In this document: positions 18,951 to 27,165 of the stretch, one piece after another
How the letters are laid out: every line of letters begins with the position of its first letter
Position numbering within the stretch: the stretch's first letter is position 1
Assembly (NCBI GenBank): GCA_003158675.1
Contig: PMKN01000072.1
Span: forward strand, 5,975 to 47,912
Source of the DNA: Chloroflexota bacterium
GTDB lineage: Bacteria; Chloroflexota; Limnocylindria; Limnocylindrales; CSP1-4
Length of the DNA: 41,938 bases
Direction of reading: 5' to 3'
Position numbers and translations under genes: made by a program
The notes under the pieces: generated by a model
The model's input: the letters and a program-made list of their open reading frames with translations, nothing else
The model's database searches: none
What the model was told of the DNA's origin: nothing

Positions 18951-19296
18951 CTCTCCGCAAGAACAGAGCTCCCGTCCCCTGAGGGTCAGGGCCGGAAGCG
19001 CAAAGTGGCGCCGGACCGGTCAAGAGTCAGCAGCGGCCAGAGTGCCGGCTCGGGATCGCTGATCCCGCGGCATCAGCGTCGCGTGGAAGGGCCAAACGTC
19101 AGTACGAGGGATGGTCCGGACAGACTCGCGACCTGCGCACCGACCGCCGCCATTCCAGCTCTGCGGTGGACCTTCTTCGGAGCGAGGACGATCGGCGTTC
19201 GTGTCCGTCGCCTTCGGGAGCACTGGCGAACCGCCGGATGCGGACCCGCATGTCCGGTGGCGTCGGAGGGGCTGAGTAGAAACAGGCCCCTACTCG

Positions 19297-19329
19297 ATCC
19301 GAAGGCGGATTGCCCGCCTAACCCCGGAT
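19297..19329 (-). terminator. stem-loop overlapping 3' end of CDS 19318..19761
   Basis: ATCCG-ggggtta... nested GGCGG-attgc-CCGCC closed by ATCCG/CGGAT; no clear U-tract. Confidence 0.35.
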
Positions 19330-19761
19330 CGTTGCTCGCTGGCGTCGGACCACAAAGAAGCCGATGAGTCCCACCATGAGGCAGACCAGCAGCGCCAGTA
19401 GACCCGACCCGCTCGGATCCGCGAAGACGTCGATCATCGATGTGGTCGGGGGTGGAGTGAGGCGCGGCGCGCCCGTCGCGGCTTCGATGCTTTCCATCGG
19501 TGTGGGCGTGGGCTCGGGCGTGAGCGTGGGCCCGGGGCTGGACGAGATGGAGGGAGCGGGGGTGTTCGCTTCGCCCGTCAGCACGCCTACGACGTTGACC
19601 ACGCTGTTCAGGCTGGCGCTCGGGTCGTAGGTGGGGATTGTGAGGCTGGAGCCGGCTGCGGCGGCGACCGGCTGGCCGGAAGGCGCGTGCGATGACGGCC
19701 CGGCGCCCATCAGAACAACCGAGAGGCAAACGACCGCAAGCGGTATCGCCAGCTTCCGCAT
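19318..19761 (-). CDS. small exported protein with P/T linker and C-terminal TM anchor
   Basis: MRKLAIPLAVVCLSVVLMGAGPSSHA signal; PTLTPEPTPTP; GLLALLVCLMVGLIGFFVVRRQR anchor. Confidence 0.65.
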   Translation of the reverse strand: MRKLAIPLAVVCLSVVLMGAGPSSHAPSGQPVAAAAGSSLTIPTYDPSASLNSVVNVVGVLTGEANTPAPSISSSPGPTLTPEPTPTPMESIEAATGAPRLTPPPTTSMIDVFADPSGSGLLALLVCLMVGLIGFFVVRRQRATIRG

Positions 19762-19973
19762 CTCGTCTCGAACCCTCGCCTCCCAATGATTGGCGACGGG
19801 ATCATAGACGATGGTCGGAAGGGTTGCCACGCGGTCTTCGTCAAGGCCCCTGCCTCGGGAAGCCGTTCCGGGAGCTGCTCAAGTCCGGCTGAGTGAGTGT
19901 GGACATCCTGGTCCCCCGTCAGTCCGGGTAGCTCTGATCCAACCGCTGCCGACAGGAAGAGCTACCAATTGCG

Positions 19974-20022
19974 CTCCCGATAACAACCCGAAAACACTCC
20001 GAGAACAACGCGTCCCTATGTT
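19974..20022 (+). promoter_or_regulatory. pho-box-like array (3 x 11 bp) plus -10-like TATGTT
   Basis: CTCCCGATAAC|AACCCGAAAAC|ACTCCGAGAAC, 10 nt, TATGTT. Confidence 0.65.
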
Positions 20023-20088
20023 CTGGCCGTACGAAGTCTGCGGTATCGCAAGCTGGCCCACCCGGCCGTCACAGGAGGACCGTTCATC

Positions 20089-21015
20089 GTGCGTCTGCGC
20101 CTTCGGAGTCAGGTTGCCCTCGTTTCCGCTATGGCGGTTTGGGCTGCCATCACCGCCACCCCCGTCGCAGCGGCTGATCCCACTCTCAGGATTGATCCGG
20201 GCACACAAAGCGTGGCGCAAGGGAGCACATTCACCGTCCACGTGGTGCAGAACGACGCCGACAAGTCGATGGGCGTACAGGCATCGCTCGCGTTCGACCA
20301 GACGAAGCTGCAGATCCAGAAGGTCAATCGAGGGGCTCCTTGGGCGGACGCTCCAATCGTGGCTCCGGCTGACTTCGCGGCAGCCATCTCGGATGCCAAC
20401 GGGAGCGGCAAGCTCGCCCAGTTCATGGCCGCGTTCATACCTCCAGCCACGGTCGCTTCGGGCGATGAGGACTTCCTCGATGTCACCTTCAAGGCCACGG
20501 GTTGCGGCCAGGTCGCGCTCAGTCTCCCGATCTCGCTCACCGACAGCCTGATGCTGGACGCAACCGGGGGAACTCTCACGATCCAGACCGTCGGCGCCAC
20601 CGTCACGATCAACAACTGCGGCGCAGGCAACGGCGGCAACACCAGCCAGCCAACTGCCACCCCCGCTTCGGGCGCCACCCCGGCCTCGGGCGCCACCCCG
20701 GCCTCGGGCGCAAGCGCGGGCGCAAGCCAGGAAGCGGGCGCCCCCCAGGACACATCCGGCCAATCGTCCCCCGGAGCGACTGCCGCCCCGACCCAGGTCG
20801 CAGGCGACACCTCCGGAGACGGAGGCGGCAATCCCGCCAATCAAACGATCGGAATCGGAGGCGGTGCCGGTCCCGTCAGCAACTCGATCTCAGGGTCGGG
20901 AGCATCCGGGAACGCGACCAACGTTCCAGGGTGGCTGCCGATCGTCCTCGCCATTCCAGCTGTAGCGGTGATCTTGCTGGGGCTGCGGAAATGGCGGCTG
21001 GAGGAGATGCACTGA
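20089..21015 (+). CDS. single-cohesin surface protein with C-terminal TM anchor
   Basis: GTG start after AGGAGG; DPTLRIDPGTQSVAQGSTFTVHVVQNDADKSMGVQASLAFDQTKLQIQKVNRGAPWADAP...FLDVTFKATGCGQVALSL matches the cohesin domains of 11056..13575; WLPIVLAIPAVAVILLGLRKWRLEE anchor. Confidence 0.82.
   Translation: MRLRLRSQVALVSAMAVWAAITATPVAAADPTLRIDPGTQSVAQGSTFTVHVVQNDADKSMGVQASLAFDQTKLQIQKVNRGAPWADAPIVAPADFAAAISDANGSGKLAQFMAAFIPPATVASGDEDFLDVTFKATGCGQVALSLPISLTDSLMLDATGGTLTIQTVGATVTINNCGAGNGGNTSQPTATPASGATPASGATPASGASAGASQEAGAPQDTSGQSSPGATAAPTQVAGDTSGDGGGNPANQTIGIGGGAGPVSNSISGSGASGNATNVPGWLPIVLAIPAVAVILLGLRKWRLEEMH
20665..20715. repeat. 18-bp tandem repeat coding ASGATP linker
   Basis: gcytcgggcgccaccccg in tandem. 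Confidence 0.85.
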
Positions 21016-21224
21016 TGGCTCCCGAGATCACCGGGCCATGCGGCTCAGGGAGCCATGCGACGAAGCCTGACCATCCCTATGACCAACGGTCGCTTTCGGC
21101 GTGCTTGAGAGAACCCGACCGAGAACGTCCGACCAGAAGAATTGGAGGTGATAGCGAGTCCAAGCCTCGACGCATGGCCCCTCAGATTAACACGCAAGAC
21201 AACGACCTCACAGAGAGGATTTCT

Positions 21225-22400
21225 ATGATGTACCAGGTTCTTGGCCGCGTGCAGCGGCTGCCGGCGGTGCTGGCAGCTTCCGCGATCGTGGCGACTTCGC
21301 TCCTGGTGGCGCCGGGCAGCACTTTCGCTGCCGGGACGTGTCCGCTTCCGAGCGTTCTCGAGTCCGGCTCCACCACCGTCTACCCGGCCCTCCAGGCCGG
21401 CAACTCCGCCCTTCAGACCGCGCTGGGCTGCTCCGTGAGCCTCGTGGCCAGCGGTTCCGGTGCGGGCATCAACGACGCCATCAGCGGCGCTTCGCAGATC
21501 GCGGCGTCGTCCACTCCGCTCAGTGGCACCCAGCCCGCCAGCCTCTACGCCTGGCAGATCGGCGGCGACGCGATGGTCATCGCGATGAACGCCAACACCG
21601 CCGCCAGCCTGGGTGTCACCCAGATCACCAAGGCCCAGGTCGCGCAGATCTGGACCTCCACCGCCGCCGGCGGCGTCTCGAACTGGAGCAGCTTCGGCTA
21701 CGGCTCGGGCACGATCGTTCCGCGCGGCCGCGACGGCAACACCTCCGGCTCCTACAAGGACTTCTACCAGAAGTTCGGCATCACCCAGACGGCTATGGAC
21801 GCCACGATCACCGCTACGGGTCTGCCCCTCCTGCAAACCAGCCAGGATGAGGCCACCGCTGCTTGCAATGACCCAAGCGACATCGTCTACACCAGCCTTG
21901 CCAACTTGCAGGCCTTTGGCCCCGCGGGCCAGGGCTGCCTCGTCGCGCTTGCTCTGTCGGCTGACGGCAGCGCTGGCTCGTACGTGATGCCCACCGTCAC
22001 GAGCGTCCAGACCGGGACGTACCCGGTACCGCGCCAGCTCTTCCTCGTCATGAAGAAGTGGAGCCTCATCGGTTCTGCGACCACGACCGACAGCTCTGCC
22101 GAGGTCAAGGCCCAGGACATGCTCAACTTCTACATGAGCAGCGCCGGCCAGGCTTTCGTCGGCCAGGCCGGCTTTGTCCCCGGCACTATCCCGGCTGCCA
22201 AGCCCATCCCCGACTTCGACGTCAACCTCGACGGCGCTGTCGGCCTCGGCGACATCGGCAACATCCTCGGCCGCTGGGGCGCCACGTCGCCCTGCAAGGG
22301 CTGGATCCGCGCTGACGTAGCCAACCAGGGCGCAGTCGGCCTCAGCGGCATCGGCCAGGTCCTCGCCCATTGGGGCCAGAAGGGCTTCGTTGCCCCGTAG
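21225..22400 (+). CDS. PstS-like phosphate-binding protein with C-terminal dockerin module
   Basis: CPLPSVLESGSTTVYPALQAGNSALQ...VASGSGAGINDAISGASQIAASSTPLSG...WQIGGDAMVIAMNANT; C-terminal DVNLDGAVGLGDIGNILGRWG plus degenerate DVANQGAVGLSGIGQVLAHWGQ; ATG 21225 with GAGAGGA upstream. Confidence 0.87.
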   Translation: MMYQVLGRVQRLPAVLAASAIVATSLLVAPGSTFAAGTCPLPSVLESGSTTVYPALQAGNSALQTALGCSVSLVASGSGAGINDAISGASQIAASSTPLSGTQPASLYAWQIGGDAMVIAMNANTAASLGVTQITKAQVAQIWTSTAAGGVSNWSSFGYGSGTIVPRGRDGNTSGSYKDFYQKFGITQTAMDATITATGLPLLQTSQDEATAACNDPSDIVYTSLANLQAFGPAGQGCLVALALSADGSAGSYVMPTVTSVQTGTYPVPRQLFLVMKKWSLIGSATTTDSSAEVKAQDMLNFYMSSAGQAFVGQAGFVPGTIPAAKPIPDFDVNLDGAVGLGDIGNILGRWGATSPCKGWIRADVANQGAVGLSGIGQVLAHWGQKGFVAP

Positions 22401-22441
22401 CCATCGGTTGACTCACAACGCGTCTTGATGGAGGAGAAACA

Positions 22442-23491
22442 ATGAATCGCACTCGACTGGCCGCCCTAGGCCTGGGCGCCATCATCGCAGTCGGCAGCAT
22501 TGCCGCCCCGATGACCATCTTTGCCGCCTCGGGCAACTACTATAAGGTCACCCCGGCGACCACCCCCACGACCTCCGGCGGCACCTTCTCAGTCGGGATC
22601 TACTCGACTAGCAGCGCGGCGATCGCCGGCTCCGGCGCAGGCATCACCTTCGACCCGACGAAGATCCTCCTGCAGTCCGTCACGACCAACTCGACGCTCA
22701 CCAGCGCCACCTGGACGGGCGTCCCGACTGCCGGGGTTATTGCGACCGCCAACAGCACCGGCTCGCTGCCGGACGTGGGCTGGTTCTGGTCCGGCGGCAC
22801 GCAGCCGGCCGGCGACAACCTTCTCTACACCGCCACCTTCAAGGCCGTCAACTCCTACTTCGCTAGCACGTCGATCACCCCGTTCGTGACCGACGGCGTT
22901 GGCGGCATCATGTACGGCGACTACTCCTTCGCGGTTCTCGACCCGGCCGTCGCCGGCACCGTCACCAACCCGGCCCCGACCCCGACCCCGACCCCGACCG
23001 CGACCCCGGTCCCGACCCCGACCCCGGCCGTCACCCCGACCCCGGCTGTCGCGGGCAATGGCACCACGAACGTCACCGGCCAGGTCGACTTCGGTTTCCT
23101 GTCCCTCAGCGTTCCGGCGAACACCACCATCAATCTCGTCCGCAACTCGACGGCCACGGCGAATGTGCCGGTCACCGTCTACTCGAACATCATGTGGAAC
23201 ATGCAGGTCAGCGATCCGAAGACCGCCAACACGGGCTTCATGACCTCGGGCGCCAACGTCCTGCACAACCCGATGCACGTTTGGCAGGGCACGAAGCCGG
23301 ATCCGGCTTACCCGGCCAACTTGCTGCCGCTCTACGACGTCGATCTCAGCTCGACGACCGCCAGCCCGTCGCTGGGCAGCGGCTCGAACAGCATGATCGT
23401 CACCACGACTCTCGCGCAGTACACCGTCGCCCAGGACCTGCCGGGCACGTACGGCATCCAGGTCCTGTACTCCGCGTTCTCGGGCTTCTAG
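22442..23491 (+). CDS. secreted cohesin-like + PT linker + WxL-like C-terminal domain protein
   Basis: SGGTFSVGIYSTSSAAIAGSGAGITFDPTKILLQSV cohesin-like; PTPTPTATPVPTPTP linker; C-terminal GQVDFGFLSLSVPANTTINL...SNIMWNMQVSD...YTVAQDLPGTYGIQVLYSAF resembling WxL domains. Confidence 0.68.
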   Translation: MNRTRLAALGLGAIIAVGSIAAPMTIFAASGNYYKVTPATTPTTSGGTFSVGIYSTSSAAIAGSGAGITFDPTKILLQSVTTNSTLTSATWTGVPTAGVIATANSTGSLPDVGWFWSGGTQPAGDNLLYTATFKAVNSYFASTSITPFVTDGVGGIMYGDYSFAVLDPAVAGTVTNPAPTPTPTPTATPVPTPTPAVTPTPAVAGNGTTNVTGQVDFGFLSLSVPANTTINLVRNSTATANVPVTVYSNIMWNMQVSDPKTANTGFMTSGANVLHNPMHVWQGTKPDPAYPANLLPLYDVDLSSTTASPSLGSGSNSMIVTTTLAQYTVAQDLPGTYGIQVLYSAFSGF

Positions 23492-23513
23492 TCCGCGATC
23501 GCTGAGTTAGCTC

Positions 23514-23539
23514 GGGGAGTGGCGGAAACGCCACTCCCC
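23514..23539 (+). terminator. intercistronic hairpin between 22442..23491 and 23569..24627
   Basis: GGGGAGTGGCG-GAAA-CGCCACTCCCC, 11-bp perfect stem, GAAA loop, followed by ATTTCCCTGCTT. Confidence 0.65.
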
Positions 23540-23568
23540 ATTTCCCTGCTTCAATAGAAGGTATCCGG

Positions 23569-24627
23569 ATGCATTCACTACCTGGACGACTTGGACGCGC
23601 TCTCCTGCTGGGAACCCTTCTCCTCATGGGGCAGGTTTGCGCTTCGAACGCAGCCGATCCCACCCAGACTCAGACCTCGGCCGGGCGAACGGCTCTTCCA
23701 TCCGGGACCCTCACCGTCTCTCCCACCATCGTCAGCGTGTCCATCGCACCCGGAGGATCAGGCTCCGCGGACCTGACCGTACGCTCCGGCGTGGTGCAGA
23801 CGGTCTCGGTTCAAGTAGCCGGGCTCGGCCAGCTCGGCGATGGCTCCTTCAGCTACCTCTCCGCGGCCGCCGACACGAGCGCGTACTCGGCCCGGAGCAT
23901 GGTCACCGTCAGCCCGACCACCTTCCAGATGAATGTGGGCACCGAACAGACGATCAGCCTTAAGGTCGCGGTTCCCCAGAATGCGGGCAACGGCACGCGC
24001 TACGCGGCCCTGCGCATCAGCGGCACGCCGGGCACTGGAAACCAAAACGTAGGCATAGGGGTGGAGATCGGCATACCCATTCTGGTCAGCCTCGCCGATA
24101 CCCAAGCGACCACGACGGGGGCGGTCGCCGGCCTCTCGGTCGCCTCGAACAACCTCGGTCGCTACACCGTGACCGGCAGCGTCACCAACACCGGCAACTC
24201 CCACTACGGGGCGCCTCCCAACCAGGTCAACGTCAACGCGACCGTGTACGACGCCACCAACAAGGTGTTCGCCGGCGGCAAGGAAGTCTTCACAGGGAAC
24301 TCAATCGTCCCTTCCTTCTCGCGCGACTTCTCGCTCGACCTTGGAAAGCCGTTGACCGCCGGCCACTATCGCCTCGAAGTGAGCGCGGTCCTCCAGAACG
24401 GTACTGTCCTCGGTAAGACAGCCCTGGCCTTCGACGTGTCCGGCGACAGCGTCGCGGGCGCGACAAGCGTCGCCGTGATGGGCGGAAACCAGAACAACGG
24501 CAGCGGCTCTGGCCCCGACAACGGAACGCTCCTCATCGCCGTGTGCGGAGGAGTGCTCGCCGGCGCGCTGGTGGCGGCCTTGGTCATCGTCGGAACCAGA
24601 CGTCGCGGCAAGAGCGCCACCGCCTGA
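23569..24627 (+). CDS. DUF916/WxL-interacting-protein-like exported protein with C-terminal TM
   Basis: GTLTVSPTIVSVSIAPGGSGSADLTVRSG...FQMNVGTEQTISLKVAVPQNAGNGTRYAALRISG...VTGSVTNTGNSHYGAP; C-terminal TM GGVLAGALVAALVIVGTRRRG. Confidence 0.65.
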   Translation: MHSLPGRLGRALLLGTLLLMGQVCASNAADPTQTQTSAGRTALPSGTLTVSPTIVSVSIAPGGSGSADLTVRSGVVQTVSVQVAGLGQLGDGSFSYLSAAADTSAYSARSMVTVSPTTFQMNVGTEQTISLKVAVPQNAGNGTRYAALRISGTPGTGNQNVGIGVEIGIPILVSLADTQATTTGAVAGLSVASNNLGRYTVTGSVTNTGNSHYGAPPNQVNVNATVYDATNKVFAGGKEVFTGNSIVPSFSRDFSLDLGKPLTAGHYRLEVSAVLQNGTVLGKTALAFDVSGDSVAGATSVAVMGGNQNNGSGSGPDNGTLLIAVCGGVLAGALVAALVIVGTRRRGKSATA

Positions 24628-24648
24628 GCCTGCCAGGGCCCAACGAGT

Positions 24649-27165
24649 GTGCCCGGATCCCATCCTGCGGAGTTAGTCTTGAAGCCGACCTCCAGGCCAG
24701 ATAGCGACACTGACAGTCCTCCCCACCCCGCGCGGCGTCCATACCGACGCCGCCTGCGCCTGGGCGGAGCCATCAGCGTCCTGATCGCCCTCGCGGTGGC
24801 GGCGTCGCTCGCGCTCGCTCCCCTCGCCGTTTCCGCGGGTGGAATCGGCACTCTGGCGGTTAACCCCACCGACGAGACGGTCGCCGGCGGAGCTCCATTC
24901 TCCATCGACATCGTCCAGAAGGCCGGCGTCGCAACCAGTCAGGTCCAGACCGACCTGACCTTCGATCCGAGTCTGGTTCAGCTCCAGGAGATCAAGGCCG
25001 GGCCGGCGTGGACCGGATCCGTCTTTGCTTTCGGCAATGATGCGGCCACGGCCGCGGACGCGATCGCCGGCGCGAACCAGAACGGGACGGTGACGATCAC
25101 CGTGCTGGCCACCGGGAAGTCAGTGTCCGCCGGTGAGACCACGTTCGTGACCCTGAGATTTGCAGCGGTCTCCGGTCCCGGCGGAAGATCCGAACTCCGG
25201 CTCCGCAACGCGACAATGGCGGATGCCGCGACCCAGGCCACGTTCCCGGTCATCCTGACGTCCGGATCGGTGACGATTACGCCCGGCGGTGGGTCCGTCT
25301 CGAGCCCTATCGCCTCGGGTTCGATCACGCCGTCCCTCCCGCCGTGTCCGTCCGCCACCCCTGCGGAAAGCGGTACCGCAAGTCCGCTGCCAAGCGCCAT
25401 GAAGCCCGGTCCCAAGGGTTCGGCCAAGCCCACCGTTCAGCCCTCGGCTGCGCCCTGTGCTACGCCGGCGCCCACTCCCGCTCCGAGCCCCACGCCGGCC
25501 GGCCCCGCGACGGTCACGCTGTACCTCGTTACCGATCACGACACCGTCGCGGTCGGAGACACGATCACGGCCACGATCCTGGAGAACTCGGACAATCCGC
25601 TCAGCTCGGTCACCTTTGACGTGGGCTTCGATCATTCGCTGCTGCAGGTCGTCTCAGTGGATGCGGCGACGACCTGGCAAGGAGCCACCCTAATACCGTC
25701 CCGGCCGTCGGTGGTTCAGGCTGCTATCGACCGGGCCAACAGCGCCATCCTCGACGTGAACTACCCAAACGAGGGGGTGCTGCAGGGCATTGGGATCAAC
25801 GTGCCGGCCGAGGTCGGGGACGTCTCCGTATCGGGATCGCTTCTGACAGTCACCCTGAAGGCGATTCGAACCGGAAATGTCGACATCCAGGTCACTCCTG
25901 TGGATGCGACCGATGCAACCGGAGTCACGGAGCAGATGGTCGGCAGCTCGGCTGCGGTCATGATCGCCACCTCTACGGGCGGCGCCGGCGGAGGCGGTGC
26001 GACCGGGGGAAAAGGGCTTGACGTCGACTGGGTGCTGCTCGTCTCCGCCAGCGTCCTGTTCGTTGAACTCCTCGCATGCGTAGTCGTGATGCTTCTCCCG
26101 GCTCGCACCCTCAGGTCCGGTGTGCGGCTCCGTCTGCCGTCCTGGCCGTTCGTGGTGTCGCTCCTGCTCGGCCTCATCCCGGTGGGGCTCTTCGCAGGGC
26201 TGGTTGGCCTGATCGTCGTCAACAGCCTGCCGGCGCTGACCAGCCCGGGCATCGCCGCTCTGTTCGACGACCACTTCTCCGGTCATGTCTATAGCAATGC
26301 GACGAGTGGCGCCTTTGGCCTTGCTCCTGCCGTCGCCGGGACGGTCCTGATAGGTATCGTGGCAATGACGATCGCCTTACCGGTGTCACTCGCGCTGGCG
26401 ATCGTGACGACGGAGTTCCCCATGGGTCCGCTCGGTCGCGTTCTGCGACCCGTCGTCGGTCTGCTGTCGGGCATTCCGCCGATCATCTACGCAGTCTCGA
26501 TGGTCGCCTTCGTCAGAATACTCATCATCCCGAAGTTCACGGCCGATTCGACCTTCGCCACCTTCAACGGCGGCGCCGCAATCGGGGTCGATCCGTCCAC
26601 CTGGCCGCCGGCGGGAATTCCCAGCGGGGGACTTCCCGGCCTGTTCCCCTGGGACCTCACCGGGATGGTTGGCTGTACGTTCCTGGCGGGCCTGCTCATC
26701 TCCCTGCTGGTTATCCCGTTCATCACGCCGATGATCGCGGACGCAATTCGGAACGCGCCCACTTCTACGAGAGAGGCCTCGCTGGCTCTCGGGGCGAGCC
26801 GAGCGTACACCCTTCGACATGCCATCCTGCCACGCGCTCTTCCGGCGATCCTGTCCGCGGTGGTCCTGGGCCTGCTGAAGGCTGTCGGCGACGTGGCGAT
26901 CGTCACGTTCGCGGCCGGGGCGGAGGCGGACACGATTCCCAACCCCATCTTCGACATCTTTGAGCACACGCCATCGCTCGCGGCCCACGGGGCCAACATG
27001 ATCGTCCCTTTCACACAACTCTCCACCGGCATGGTGACCCAGAGCAGCGCGGCCAACACGGCGGTCGGCTACGTCTGCGCGCTCCTGCTCCTGGCGCTGG
27101 CCGTGGCCATGATCCTGATCTTGAACAGCCTTCAAGCGCGGTGGCGCCGGAGCCTTGCCGGATGA
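24649..27165 (+). CDS. pstC: phosphate ABC transporter permease PstC with two N-terminal extracytoplasmic cohesin-like domains
   Basis: N-terminal TM, cohesin-like 1 (TVAGGAPFSIDIVQKAGVATSQVQTDLTFDPSLVQLQEIKAGPAWTG), linker, cohesin-like 2 (TVAVGDTITATILENSDNPLSSVTFDVGFDHSLLQVVSVDAATTW), then permease with EAA loop REASLALGASRAYTLRHAILPRALPAILSAVVLGLLKAVGD. Confidence 0.88.
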   Translation: MPGSHPAELVLKPTSRPDSDTDSPPHPARRPYRRRLRLGGAISVLIALAVAASLALAPLAVSAGGIGTLAVNPTDETVAGGAPFSIDIVQKAGVATSQVQTDLTFDPSLVQLQEIKAGPAWTGSVFAFGNDAATAADAIAGANQNGTVTITVLATGKSVSAGETTFVTLRFAAVSGPGGRSELRLRNATMADAATQATFPVILTSGSVTITPGGGSVSSPIASGSITPSLPPCPSATPAESGTASPLPSAMKPGPKGSAKPTVQPSAAPCATPAPTPAPSPTPAGPATVTLYLVTDHDTVAVGDTITATILENSDNPLSSVTFDVGFDHSLLQVVSVDAATTWQGATLIPSRPSVVQAAIDRANSAILDVNYPNEGVLQGIGINVPAEVGDVSVSGSLLTVTLKAIRTGNVDIQVTPVDATDATGVTEQMVGSSAAVMIATSTGGAGGGGATGGKGLDVDWVLLVSASVLFVELLACVVVMLLPARTLRSGVRLRLPSWPFVVSLLLGLIPVGLFAGLVGLIVVNSLPALTSPGIAALFDDHFSGHVYSNATSGAFGLAPAVAGTVLIGIVAMTIALPVSLALAIVTTEFPMGPLGRVLRPVVGLLSGIPPIIYAVSMVAFVRILIIPKFTADSTFATFNGGAAIGVDPSTWPPAGIPSGGLPGLFPWDLTGMVGCTFLAGLLISLLVIPFITPMIADAIRNAPTSTREASLALGASRAYTLRHAILPRALPAILSAVVLGLLKAVGDVAIVTFAAGAEADTIPNPIFDIFEHTPSLAAHGANMIVPFTQLSTGMVTQSSAANTAVGYVCALLLLALAVAMILILNSLQARWRRSLAG

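Noticed and set aside
21100-21160. Possible pho-box before the PstS-dockerin gene (GAGAAC...GAGAAC)
   Set aside because: Spacing is 12 bp with only two units, unlike the 11-bp triple arrays elsewhere in the window.
21045-22370. 441-aa minus-strand ORF opposite the PstS-dockerin gene
   Set aside because: Antisense shadow ORF of a confidently identified gene.
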